Origin: Opisthorchis felineus
Lineage: Eukaryota; Platyhelminthes; Trematoda; Opisthorchiida; Opisthorchiidae
Direction of reading: 5' to 3'
Length of the DNA stretch: 64,000 nucleotides
Assembly: GCA_004794785.1 (NCBI GenBank)
Contig: SJOL01008492.1
Location: 799,361 to 863,360, forward strand
Below the pieces are notes generated by a model. That model was not told the DNA's origin and made no database searches. It was given only the letters and a program-made list of their open reading frames with translations. Made by a program: the position numbers and the translations under genes. Positions within the stretch are counted from its first letter, which is position 1, and the number at the start of each line of letters is the position of its first letter. This document shows, piece by piece, positions 39,801-51,800 of the stretch.

Positions 39801-41256
39801 TCGAGATGTTGAAGCCTAGTGAGCTTGATAGCGGATTATCGGAAAATTCCATCCCATCTAGTGAGACAGAACGGGTTCAGTGACGTGTTGCATTCAGACT
39901 GAATTTGACAACTCACGAATATGCAGACTAAAAGGTTCGTAGACGACACGTGGCCTGAGAATACACATCTACTTGAATTATTGTACCGATAAATAACAGC
40001 AGTCTAGCGTGGAAGTGGCTAGTTCCAACCTGTGTAGATGCCCAGTTTGAGCAATCGGGCGTTCAAACCATACGAATTACCCCTTAATCTCGCACTCGTA
40101 TCATCCACCTGGAAAATTCGTCAGTTACAACGCCGATAATTGAGATAGACAAGGTGTGTCGTGCAATAGTCAAACGAGTGGAAGTGGTGACGTCGGTCGG
40201 GCAGATGTATATGTCTGAACCTTTGGTTTCGTGAGGGCTCCATCGTTTGGAAGTGAGGCTCTGAGATTCAACCCGTAGGGACGATGTCATTCGCATTAAA
40301 TTACTGGAGCCACTATTTTGCTAAAGCAGCTTCGCTCGATATTCCAAAACAAGTAATTTAATTAGACCCATGTCAAGCCCACCACAGTCAGCCATTCCTA
40401 AAAGCAGGGCGTAAGTTTTCATGTCAATCCTATCTGTGAGGTGACAAGCAAGAGCTCCATAACGAAATTGTAAGTTTGGCTAAGAATTCACTCAAGTGTT
40501 CGCGTACCAGTCGAGAAGCAAGCCGTTTTTGCGTGGTTGAGGGTGGGAAGATGTGAGATATCTTTAGGTGTTTGACCACCGATACCTCAATCAGAACCAT
40601 AAGTCGCGTCGGCTTGGATCACAGGATTCTTAATGAGGATAGCAAAAAACGGGTACCTGGGAATCAACGAATACTTTGTCTGGAGAATACTACCAGCACC
40701 AAAAGGCTGGAATAACTCATCTACCAATTATACGTATCGAGTTGAGGTCCATCGACCAGTGTTGTTTTCCACAAGCAAATTAAGGTAACAAATTCAAAAG
40801 TGGGGAACTTGGGAGTTAGCAGAATTCTATATAGTACTACGTTCGCGATCATATCAGAAAAAGATACGCTTAGCACTGTCGACGCCTTGCTGCAAACGAT
40901 GTAAGGTTTGGTTGAGGATTGATGGAGATGGTGCTCTTGCTGTCACTCTTGAACTAGATGGTCAGATTGAGTGCTGGAGTTGTGGTGAAATGTTTGTGGT
41001 AACCCAAAGTTGAATCCATTCCCCTTCCTATTTTATTCTTCAGACAACCAGTCTTTCTTCAAATACATATGATTGCCAGCGAACGAAACGTCAATGCACA
41101 GCAATGGTGATGAATACATCACAAAAAACGACGCACAACTAGCAAAAGGAAGCAAATCCAAATAGGTTGCAGATAGTCTGTATTGGTGAAAAGCTGACGT
41201 TTGTACAGCAAAAACCGGATAAATTTGTTCATCCCTTCAATTTATCGTCCGGCGAA
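36811..41256. other. Intergenic region between PPWD1 and ZNRD2
   Basis: Lies upstream of PPWD1 and downstream of ZNRD2, so it should include the PPWD1 promoter. No conserved coding exon was recognised. One minus frame (39113..39445) is listed separately as doubtful. Around 38530..38575 the sequence is TA-rich with partly self-complementary TATATAGCTAG-type words. Confidence 0.5.
39113..39445 (-). CDS. Doubtful 110-aa ORF
   Basis: An ATG-initiated minus frame with helix-like composition (MESVLLSEILKEIWDCFISL ... WRRAIVSVCRQLSDLLECEL). No family was recognised, and there is no upstream acceptor at a convincing place. It sits on the same strand as its neighbours. It could be an exon of an unannotated gene or chance. 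Confidence 0.2.
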   Translation of the reverse strand: MAKQMESVLLSEILKEIWDCFISLRSPARVNQDFKHMPVEQNDHWRRAIVSVCRQLSDLLECELWPFAYQLIMVSLCRQSLSTQKLIQLPSAGNCTAFCTKAIVANRKEN

Positions 41257-41467
41257 TCAGTTACCGGACGATTCACTCTGCTGGACAAAATTGATGGTTT
41301 CTGTCATCTGGTGAATTAGGGATACCCATGTTTGAAGCTCATGAATATCTGTAATGTCAAGTAGATGTTTAGCGCACCAACGTCTTTTCTCCTGAAGGGA
41401 TTCGACTACGGAAATATCCGCAGTAGACAGACTGGTTGATGGGGCTGTACCGTTCGATTTCTGTCTC
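41257..41467 (-). CDS. ZNRD2: ZNRD2 exon 3 (terminal)
   Basis: Acceptor TTATCTTAG; one split base completes a Lys codon and 69 more residues precede the TGA. The helix EKRRWCAKHLLDITDIHELQ corresponds to the conserved C-terminal helix of ZNRD2. Confidence 0.85.
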
Positions 41468-42484
41468 CTAAGATAAGAGGAAAACAGAAGGACGAAAATA
41501 CTTCTTGACCTGTGGCTTACAAGCTGAGTTGAAAAGTTCCACCCTCAAGATAACCCAAGGGGACTTGTGAAAGAAAAAAAACATAAGTCAGGATGAAAGC
41601 AATGTATAACGCATCACGAGCACACAATGAAAAAATGGCAGTGACAACCAGGCGGATTCCAGCGCTACGCATAGGTGGATAATCTAACGTCACGCCCGTA
41701 CTCGGCAAGACTGTTCATACCAAAACAGACAATCTCCGGCAACGGAAGAACCAAGTCGATTAAGCGACTTCGGATTTCAACCATCAATGCGCGTCAGTCA
41801 GAAACTGATCACTGTTCGTCCAACTATTCATCTTCGTACCGGAATTCACTAATTCAGATCGGTGCGGTATGAAATTCAACCGGAATCAAGTAATATACCT
41901 CGAACTATTATATCCACGCTTTGCAATTAGCCCCATGGATTTGGCGCTTTCACACATGGTGGTTACAAATTCAAATGAATCGCGGAAGTAACCGGCGTTA
42001 GACTGATATCGACAGTGCACCAGTGACGATGACTTTTACTGGCCTACGCATTTTGAGAGCACAGAATGCAAGCGGTTGAAGAAAACGACATCGCTGTTCT
42101 GGGAAAAAGACACGCTTTATATAACCGGTGTCACGCCACTGCATTGTAGTCGAATGACACTTGAATGACACTTGATAAACATCAGAGAAAAAATTCGCAG
42201 CACTTGATACTCACTGAAAATAACCGATACAAACCAACGGCTACGAATATCAGAATTTCGTTAGAATTTCAGACACCTAGTTCCAGATTTTGGGCGGATA
42301 AGGAAAACGTTGGAAGAGAACAACATTACCGTTAAGATCAGCCGACCAGAAACGACTTTCGTTAATTGGAAGTGTTTTACAAACTGTATATGAATGAAAT
42401 ACCAAAGAGGCGGTTGTCAGCGCCGCTTCAAAATTCCGAATAGGTGAGGTGAAAACTCATCGATGACGGTCGAATCTCTGTTGT

Positions 42485-42524
<40 letters not shown>

Positions 42525-43651
42525 CAAGCTAGCAAAAGTCTAAACTGTGGGCTACACTTTTCGATAAGCGTGAAACGCCGCAATGCTAAAAGTTTCGTAA
42601 AATTCCATTGGGTTTTGACGTTGTGACGAGGAACTGGCATCACGTCACACTTTCTGATGATTGATCAATTAAATGACGAGCGTTTGATCTTAAAAAAGAG
42701 TGACATTATAACCCTCAAACATTCGGGTGACAATAAAGCTCGGTTGCATAAACATCTCCGTTAGAATATGAAGCGGTTACTGCGCACTGGTTAGTTGCCC
42801 GTGCTTGCTATCTATTCATGCCGATAAGACGAACGCCGGACATGCAGGTAACGACTGGTCTTGATGAGGTTTCATTGATGGCAGAGTATACCTAGTTCAT
42901 AAGTCCAGTCAACCATAAGTAAACGTCTGAAAAATATTATTTATTTCCTTACCAGATGAACCGCTTGCAGATCTACTGAAAAGGTTAGATCGGCCGTCGT
43001 AAACGGAAGAGCTAAACGGCTTACGGCAGTCAACCACCCGCAACGTCGTCCGGGGGTCGACTGTCAGAGGGTGATTGCTCTAGGACCTTAGGACGTCCGT
43101 GAAGTCAGCTCATCCTCCCGCGGAAGCATATCGGGGTAGTGTAAAGTAGTGACCTAAAGCAGCCTCACAAAAGATTGACAACGAAGCTCACAAATATGCA
43201 CAAATTTCTGCAAAGGATTTTTTCATTCGAATGTAGCTAAGTGGTGTAGGAGTGGTAAATCGAAAGCAATGTAAAAGTGTTATCCGTCGCGCACAGCAAT
43301 AGTCAGATTGCATACTCACTTAGGATTATCTCCGCATGGCTGTGAAGATATTGATCGAATCCCAGGGCCGTTTTCTGTCCTAGGTGTCTCCACTGCTGGA
43401 TTGGTCCCGTTCATTGATACATCTACCTCGGAGCAGGCGACACAATAACGACCCCCATCCCTTGGTGCAAATAAAATTGTCTTTGAGGTAATTAAGATTA
43501 ATGCTCATAAAACAGGAATATATACCTGGCAAACGCAGCAGTATTCGTCAGTCATTCGCCAACCTTTTAACAGATATTTACCCATAAGATTGGAGATTTG
43601 ATTGGAGCGGTCACTTTGCCGCGCAAAGTCGGTATCATCCACGATGCTCAT
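41257..43651 (-). CDS. ZNRD2: ZNRD2 (SSSCA1-type) zinc-ribbon protein, 3 exons
   Basis: Homologue of zinc ribbon domain-containing 2 (Sjogren syndrome/scleroderma autoantigen 1), a small protein proposed to be linked to the centromere or mitosis. Exons on the minus strand: 43651-43526, 43480-43320, 41467-41257. Phases join into 498 nt (165 aa plus stop; human about 199 aa). Residues 17-33 (NQISNLMGKYLLKGWRM) match the conserved LMG.YLLRG.RM helix. The zinc ribbon has two CxxC pairs, C38-x2-C41 (CCVC) and C55-x2-C58 (YCVAC), followed by the conserved NPA motif. The C-terminal exon ends in a helical segment (LQEKRRWCAKHLL...LIHQMTETINFVQQ) like the vertebrate C-terminus, though the middle is shorter. 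Intron 1 is only 45 nt. The ATG lies 3 nt after a TTTATTGCAG acceptor. It is 1.8 kb downstream of PDSS2 on the same strand. Confidence 0.88.
42488..42521. repeat. (TA)n microsatellite
   Basis: About 17 uninterrupted TA units inside ZNRD2 intron 2. Probably length-variable. Confidence 0.95.
43320..43480 (-). CDS. ZNRD2: ZNRD2 exon 2
   Basis: Encodes TILFAPRDGGRYCVACSEVD, the second half of the zinc ribbon, then GTNPAVETPR. Acceptor is TACCTCAAAG; donor is GTGAGT. Confidence 0.88.
43526..43651 (-). CDS. ZNRD2: ZNRD2 exon 1 (start codon)
   Basis: Encodes residues 1-42, ending in the first CxxC pair (CCVCQ). The donor is GTATAT, followed by a 45-nt intron. ATG at 43651 follows TTGCAG-GAC. Confidence 0.88.
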
Positions 43652-43654
43652 GTC

Positions 43655-43668
43655 CTGCAATAAAACTA
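43655..43668 (-). promoter_or_regulatory. 3' splice acceptor just before ZNRD2 start codon
   Basis: GTTTTATTGCAG on the minus strand ends 3 nt before the ATG, as in PPWD1. It is a candidate spliced-leader acceptor or the end of a 5'-UTR intron. Confidence 0.5.
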
Positions 43669-45442
43669 CCTGTTAGCGAGGCGGAGAGATGAATAAATAA
43701 AACAAGCTGTACGCCTGTTGCAACCAGCTGAAAATAGATCAACAACAAGGGTAGATCGAGTCACCGGACCCAAGTGACAGTGAACTTGATTAATGTGCAT
43801 TTTAATCAACTGCAATCCATCCTTCTTAATTCCGGAAGAAAGCTGTTGTAGGGATGCGGTCTGCCGAAGACTAGCTCAAGTCTCTATAACGCAGTTAATG
43901 AGGCGAAAGAGAAGAGATGTCCTACTAACCGTGGACAACCAGCATACCGGTTCATTTAGGTTCAGACTTTGCTCGGATGCCACTCAGGGTCATGATAAAA
44001 CGAAGCCGATGAACACCTAGGCTGGTTGTGGATGTATGTGTTCCGCTATACTCCCGTCCTTTTAGCATGCTCTAATTTCCCAGACACGAGGTAACACGTT
44101 TACATGAGGTTGCTTTGATAGTCATTTTAGCTGGGTATTCTTTTATAGACGGTTGATAAGTGACAAGAAGCAAACGAAAGTGGTCTGTTATAACGAGAGG
44201 ACAGAGAAACGTTCGTGCCATAAATCAGAGAGCAGGGTATCTACCTGAAAAGGTTTCTAATTAAGAGGTTTTAGCTTGAGGTTTTACCTCAAGTGCTCAA
44301 TGAGCTGTTTTCACATAAAGCGTGTAATGCTGCATGGGGTTTCCTTGAAGCTAAAATATAGTCTTGCCCTTCTGGTGCATATGCAGCAACCCTCTGCAAG
44401 ATTCAAAAGATATTCCTTCGTTGTCCATAGAAAGATGACTGTGAACAAAGTTCCCTAGATTTTTGTTCATTCCCACAACGAAACACATAATAGGTAAACA
44501 AAACCTTTGTGGCAGTGATCTAACTGATGCTTCTAGATTATCCCGTCATGAACTGACGAAAGAGGTAGTTAGAACCTGGACTGAGTCAGGTTTAGTAGCT
44601 AGCGATGAACAGAAACGACAGTTCCAAAACAAGGGCCCGTTAGCTACACCCAATATGTCATCAGCAAGATCGATGTAGGTGTCAAAAAATTCGTTCGTCC
44701 TGGGTATTATCGGCCCAAAGGCTTCCGCTAACGCGAAGCGAGTGTTCGGCAACTCAAACAATTGACCAGCAAAACACAACACCGCCCAAATTGGACAGAA
44801 ATTTTTTAACAATTTCAAGGCAACTCGTCTTCGAGGTGAACCACTTCCTTTCCGAAATCTGCGAAAGCAAACGTCTTTGTAACAGAATTTCCAACCTCGG
44901 AGAAGAATGAAACCGGCAGCTATTGGACATCAGGAAAAACAGGTATGATGGTGAACAATCGTGAAGGCGAATTTCATGACAAAAGGTCGGTCGCACTTGA
45001 ATCAACACTATTTACAAGTCTACTGAAAAGTCTACGACAGAACACCACCGGTTTCGTCTTTTTTGCGGCTCATCAGGTAGGCCTAGTACATCCGCGCATC
45101 CATCAACCTGTTTGTGTAATATCAGTGATTAGTTGTAGCCTGTTCTGGATACCTGAGGGAACCGACTAAGTGATGTGTAAGACTCCGTTGATAGACTCGA
45201 CTTTTGGGTTGGACAATAGTATCAGGATCCCCTAATTTGGAGCAAATATGCGCATTGGGATTATTCGTACACAATACTTCACGGTGGTTTGCTAAAAATG
45301 ACCATTTTTAGATCGGAGAAAGCAAACTGATAGAAGCGGCAATTAGTTTCGAGTGACACAAAAGCAAAGGATGCCCGAAAACTATATTCTGCAATCACCG
45401 AAACTCGTGAAATGATGCTAAATCTGTACAAAGGAGAGTAGT
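43669..45442. other. Spacer between PDSS2 and ZNRD2
   Basis: About 1.8 kb between the PDSS2 stop and the ZNRD2 acceptor, both genes on the minus strand. One minus frame (44546..44818, about 90 codons) is open but has no recognised motif or splice context. No SINE was seen. Confidence 0.5.
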
Positions 45443-45862
45443 TCAACTATCAGACATGACCTTCACAACAGGGGTTAACTGAAGGCATGCTTCGGCACTC
45501 AACTGATGAATCATTTCACCGAGAACATTTAAGGCAGACGAGCTGGCCCGTTCACGTGTCGCTTGACTTATGGCACTGAATTCATCAAAGACTTGTGAGA
45601 GGTTGTTTGCAAGCTTCTGACCCAATTGATCGTACGCGTTGAAAATAGGTGACGCGTGCTGCGGTAATAAAGCCGTGGTAACTACGTCCGTTAGCCGAGT
45701 CTCAGCAGATTCTGTGGTCAGTTGTTGGGTCATCACGGCATCGAGTAAGGTAGGTTCCGGTAGACCATTGTTGATGTAATTCAAGACGCGATGGCGAGGA
45801 GGAAAAACCGCAGTATTGGCATTCAAAAAGGAGGTCGATGAGACATATTTAGTTTTATTGGC
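45443..45862 (-). CDS. PDSS2: PDSS2 exon 4 (terminal)
   Basis: Acceptor CTTACTCTTCAG; 139 codons and a stop. It begins [20 protein letters not shown] and contains the C-terminal helices, including [20 protein letters not shown]. Longer than the human counterpart. Confidence 0.88.
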   Translation of the reverse strand, partial: ANKTKYVSSTSFLNANTAVFPPRHRVLNYINNGLPEPTLLDAVMTQQLTTESAETRLTDVVTTALLPQHASPIFNAYDQLGQKLANNLSQVFDEFSAISQATRERASSSALNVLGEMIHQLSAEACLQLTPVVKVMSDS

Positions 45863-48800
45863 CTGAAGAGTAAGCAGAGAAAAAAGTCTTAAAATCAGGA
45901 TAAACTCATCTGACTCAAACCTAAAAGATCGACACAAATGTAAGTGTGGACGTGTATGCTAGCGAGAAATGTGTAACACAAAGAATAGAATATAGTTGGA
46001 CAACCTACGCAACCTATAATACCGCTGACAGTCCAAAAACAATTCACTTTAAAGTTAACCATGATTCGGCTCTCAGGTAAGGTTTATTGCACTGGCAACT
46101 CAGGTCTTTACAGGAGTAAATTAACAATCGGGTGTCTAACAGAAACTGAGAGGGATAACCAGTGCTAGCCGATTGAGTTTGAGATGGTAGCGAGTAATGT
46201 GCTCTTAACGGCAAACCCTCGGCTGAAAGTGGAATATTACGAAATACACACAAGCACAACCTAAATTGTAGTATGGGCATTCGAAAGACAACAGTACCGT
46301 TTTTTCCTATTGTGCCGTGCCAGCTGTTCTCCTATCGAGAAGTCGTGAACCAAACAGTAACCTCCAGGCTATAATACATATATGGAGGCAGAATATCCAC
46401 CTTAAAAGCTCTGTTAGGCTAATGATCCTAAAAACTGTTACAACGCTTAACAGGCCATACAGTTGACTGTCCCGGCACAACTCAACTATTTGTTGTGGTA
46501 CCACCGCGAACCGGTGAGCAGGTGTGGATAAAACCTGATAGAAAAAACTAATCCAGGCAAGTCTGACCACCATCATTAACAGGCCTGGGCTAGAGTGCGA
46601 TAGACTATCCAGGTTAGATGTGTTTTGCACTTCTAGACTTTCTTCTTCAAGTGGTTGGCCACATTATTGAATCAGCGAATCATAGCATGGACAGAGACTA
46701 AACAATTTTCCCGCATTTTTGAAAATCCTCCACACTCGTAACCAGGTTGAAAATAACTTAGTCTTCACAAGAGTAACTCACCCATATATGGTGTACGAAT
46801 TCCCGTTCCTCCAGTAGACGAAGAAGCAAAGCCCAGTTGTAACCTAGTCCATGAACCACGTGAGAACCAGACTGCTTCTTGTCAGACGTTCCCGCCAAAA
46901 GTAAAGTGGCCTGACAACAGCTACCCAGCAAAGAGCCATGAGACAAACCGATGTAATTCAACCATTGATCTGCAGCTTGATCTGTGGAGAGTCCCAGTTG
47001 GTCGGGACATGCCGAAGAACCGTGAGAGAAGTTCATTGCAAACGGGAGGAATTCTGCCTCAAACATATTACCAATCGATTCGGAAACAACGTCCAACACC
47101 TTTGGAAAGCGAGTATGAAGGAAAGTGCGTAACGAGTAGCGAAAGTGATACAACACGGAAGGCACCTCCTCTGGAGGAACCAGGGCAGAAACATCGGGAT
47201 TTCGAAGATAATAACTGTGACTGCAGGCTTTGCGGGACAGCTTCAGGTAGCTCATTGGTACTAATAAAATGATAAAAAAGTAATAATCGTTCAGCTGTAA
47301 CACCCTTTCGGTGCCTAGCTGCCATGCCACCCGAAGGAAGCACGAGGGCTGGGATACTGCCAGGTTGTCCAAGCCCAGACAGGAGAAGTCAAGGCGCAGA
47401 GGTTGGGTTCGAACCACGGACCTTTCGGTCAGTAAATTAGCGCTCTAACCACTGGGCCATCTCGCCCCCGATTGGTACTAATACTGTTAGCCAAGCCCAA
47501 TAAATGCCGCTTACAAGGTCTACTCAGCCAGATATCTACTGGTTTGTAAAAACGCTGAGCAATCGTAAAAATTGAAGGTTGTGCTCTCGGACACACTAAA
47601 ATCTAAATATAACTTTGAAAGCAATTAGAATGTATCCAAGCAGGATGCGTGGGCAACGGAAGACATATTTGAAGCCACTTCGGTAATTCTATTCCTGACT
47701 TTTCAGTACTGTACGAAAAAAAAACACCTCATACCGTGCAGTAGATCCTGCTTGTTCAAAATTTATTCTATCATTCACCATGGAACGACGGTGCATCGTC
47801 TGGCTACCCCCACAAATCTACCACAGGTTTTGTCAATCAAAAGGATGATCAACACAATCAGGCAGTTGCAGTTGGCTAGCAGTTAGACGTCTTTACATTG
47901 CATCTGGTTCACGCAGTCGGGTCTGCAAATCGTCACCTGCGAGTGGCCTCGAACATCGCCATTTCATTTTCGATGCGACCAGTTGCGTCAACAAGGTAGC
48001 CTCGAATGTTTTATCTGCTCAAAACTGAATCGCATTTGGCTGCAGTAGCTGATCTCCGACACTGCTACTGTGATTAAGGAAGTTTGTCTACTAGCGACTG
48101 ATGACTTGAGTCATCCGAGAGTATAAGTCAACTCCTAGAGACTCTTTGCACCGGTACAATATCAGGCAGGGTGTCTGCCACTCCTGGATAGTGGCGTTCA
48201 CTTTCTAGGTGCAAATACTTATTACGCTGAAGAACAATTATTGTTACCTAACCACCTATTGCAAGAGACTCGCACTAGTTTTTCTTTCTCCTACAAGTTA
48301 CACGGCCTTACTCCAACTCCCGCTGGTATAACGGAAATGAAATGTCAACGAAAATGCAGCTCTCGATGATATAAACCTCATAAATAGTCAGGAACCTGTC
48401 AGCACGAAAGTTCTTTAGCTGGTAGATTTAAGTATCGCCAATATAATATATAAGAGGTTACGTATTGCGTTACGGCTGTTTTGGTTATACACCGAGTTGC
48501 AAAATTGAGAACAAGAAGGGTTTTTTTAAGACATTACCAAGCAGAAGGAAAACCAACCTGGGTATTGCGAAATTCAGCCAAGGTCGTGGAAACAGACGCA
48601 AGAAGAACATCACCAACCAAGGTGGCCACTTTGTTTCCAGCTTCCCAGTCTTTTACAAGCGACCGCCCGTTCACTTCGTTCGAACCACTATTGCCACTAG
48701 TAGAGATATGCTTGAGCGAACTGGGATCGACAAGACTCCTATAAAGAGAACAATGACCAGTAAACAGCAACCGAAGAATATATCTGTGCAAACTGGTGGT

Positions 48801-51800
48801 ATTTCAAGTGACGTATTTCACCCCTCCTCTCGATGTCGAACGAGGATTCAGAAGATTTGGTAGTGGAAGAAGGGCATTGACGACTGGATCAGAATCGCTA
48901 ATCAAAATTAATCCACAAATCTGTTACGCACCTTTCAGTCCGTAGCTCGCACCCAACTCTGGCACCTCGACTGCTCCTGTCTAGGCTTGGGTAACCTGGC
49001 AGTATCTCAGCCTTCATGGCATGGCATCTAGGCACCGAAAAGGTGTTACAGCCGAACACATCAAGGCACATCTAATATGAGCCCCAATCAGTCGCTCCAA
49101 TTCCGGTTTTGTTAACACTTGATTGAACCATCTAAAAAATTACCACGCCTAAACATCATCACTGGAACGACGTTTACTTACGTCGGCTCAGGTTTCGGAT
49201 GCACTAGTATACACTAACGAACCTACATCAACGTAAACTGTTCGTAGGAGCACGCCGGTGCTTGAAAAGTGTCAAAACCAACTATGATGCTCCGACATAG
49301 AAGACTCACGAGCGCACTTACACGACTATCACCAACAATGAAAATATCATCTTTTGGGTTCGCTAATGGTTATTCTTACCGGCTACAGAACTACCGTATT
49401 TGGATGTGGCCAAAACCCTAATATTAGCACGGCTGAAACAGCTATCCCTTGAGTCAAGTGGTACTCGAGAGAACCACGACAGAAAGCAGTTCAGTTGAAT
49501 CACAGAATCATTCCCACCAGTCAAATCAAGACATGAGTCCTGATGTGTTGCGCGTTTGTAGTCCCCCACCTTAAATCGATAGTGATAATAAATCGTTCAG
49601 CTGTAACACCCTTTCGGTGCCTAGCTGCACGAAGGAAGCACGACGGCTGGGATACTGTGAGGTTGCCCAAGCCTAGACAGGAGAAATCGAGATTCGGAGG
49701 TCGGGTTCGAACCACAGACCCTCCGGTCAGTAAATTCGTGCTCTAACCACTGAGCCACCTCGCACCCAATCGATAAAGTACTAGCGGTTCGCAGAAAGTA
49801 CAAACCGAATGGCCTTCATGTACTTCCACTTGTTACACCTAGGGCACATGTTGCAATGCGGATTTCACAGGTATGTAAGCTGCGCTTGGTACACGGTCTA
49901 ACTTTTATCTGTACGTTTGCACTGAAACCCACATAACATACGAATGAGGAACTTATCCTTCAGGCATGTGCCTGTAACGATTAGATCCAGATGACAACGC
50001 TTAGAATTACCACCCGCAATGTTTGTCATCATCATCATCAAAGACAGCAACATCAGTGTTGACACTGTTGCTTCACTGCCGTACAACCACAAGGTTCGTC
50101 TAGTTATATATATATATATATNNNNNNNNNNNNNNNNNNNNNNNNNNNNNNNNNNNNNNNNNNNNNNNNNNNNNNNNNNNNNNNNNNNNNNNNNNNNNNN
50201 NNNNNNNNNNNNNNNNNNNNNNNNNNNNNNNNNNNNNNNNNNNNNNNNNNNNNNNNNNNNNNNNNNNNNNNNNNNNNNNNNNNNNNNNNNNNNNNNNNNN
50301 NNNNNNNNNNNNNNNNNNNNNNNNNNNNNNNNNNNNNNNNNNNNNNNNNNNNNNNNNNNNNNNNNNNNNNNNNNNNNNNNNNNNNNNNNNNNNNNNNNNN
50401 NNNNNNNNNNNNNNNNNNNNNNNNNNNNNNNNNNNNNNNNNNNNNNNNNNNNNNNNNNNNNNNNNNNNNNNNNNNNNNNNNNNNNNNNNNNNNNNNNNNN
50501 NNNNNNNNNNNNNNNNNNNNNNNNNNNNNNNNNNNNNNNNNNNNNNNNNNNNNNNNNNNNNNNNNNNNNNNNNNNNNNNNNNNNNNNNNNNNNNNNNNNN
50601 NNNNNNNNNNNNNNNNNNNNNNNNNNNNNNNNNNNNNNNNNNNNNNNNNNNNNNNNNNNNNNNNNNNNNNNNNNNNNNNNNNNNNNNNNNNNNNNNNNNN
50701 NNNNNNNNNNNNNNNNNNNNNNNNNNNNNNNNNNNNNNNNNNNNNNNNNNNNNNNNNNNNNNNNNNNNNNNNNNNNNNNNNNNNNNNNNNNNNNNNNNNN
50801 NNNNNNNNNNNNNNNNNNNNNNNNNNNNNNNNNNNNNNNNNNNNNNNNNNNNNTTTTTGACGCCACAAGTGACGCAAATTAGCAAACGTGATTCGAGTCT
50901 TTTAGATTCTTGCACTGACTTCATCAGACATATTTCCGTCTCAGCTAATACAACTACCGAGGTATGTAAAGTTTCCCACAATCTCCAGTGATTCTCCTTG
51001 AATTGTAAGGGATATGTTCGGAGACTGCACGTTCTGGAGCATGACTTTGTGCTTTGAAGGTGCAAGGCGCATGCCAAAAGATGGTATGATGGTGTTCAGT
51101 CTATTCAACAGGGCTTGTGCTTTAATTTGGTCTTCAAAGATGAGGGCGATGTCATCTGCATAATTCAGATCAACAAGGCTCTCACCAGCAACAATTTTAA
51201 CACCAGGGTTTTGAATACCATCCAGCGTTCACCTCATTATTTGTCTGTTTGACTAAAAGTCGTCACTCCCTCGCTTATTCCTGAATAACTCGTTGGCTAC
51301 AGCCATCATAAAATGTGCACAGCTGATGTTGGAGATTTCGTTCACCTGGGTATTCACTACGACAATCTGAAAATGCGGTCGATGTATAAGTTCGGCCACA
51401 AACGACCTCATAGTTTAGACTGAGCCAATTTTACTGCAAAGACCCAGTTGCTATTTCTCCAGTGTATGTGCCGCATACCACATCGTACTGTGTGAATAGC
51501 GTACTAATGTCCTAGTTGACCCCCCCCCCGCCGTATTTGGACGTAACGACCTCGACATCCTCACCAAATGTAGACTGCCAAGCTCGGTTAACAAACTAAC
51601 AACCCGAGTCGCAACATTCCCACGACGGAGAGTGAAGATAAATGTGAGAGGTGTCTTGCAGTGATGATGACCATTTGGGTGCTTTGAGCATGATACCGTC
51701 ACGAAGAGACTGGAGCTTACCGTGGTGTGACGGTTGGCGCACCTCAGCGACCCATTGAGCTATACTGTGGGGTGTTCCCGCTACACTCACAGAGTCTCTC

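Noticed and set aside
49898..51077. Long ORFs spanning the N run
   Set aside because: They exist only because N positions contain no stop codons.
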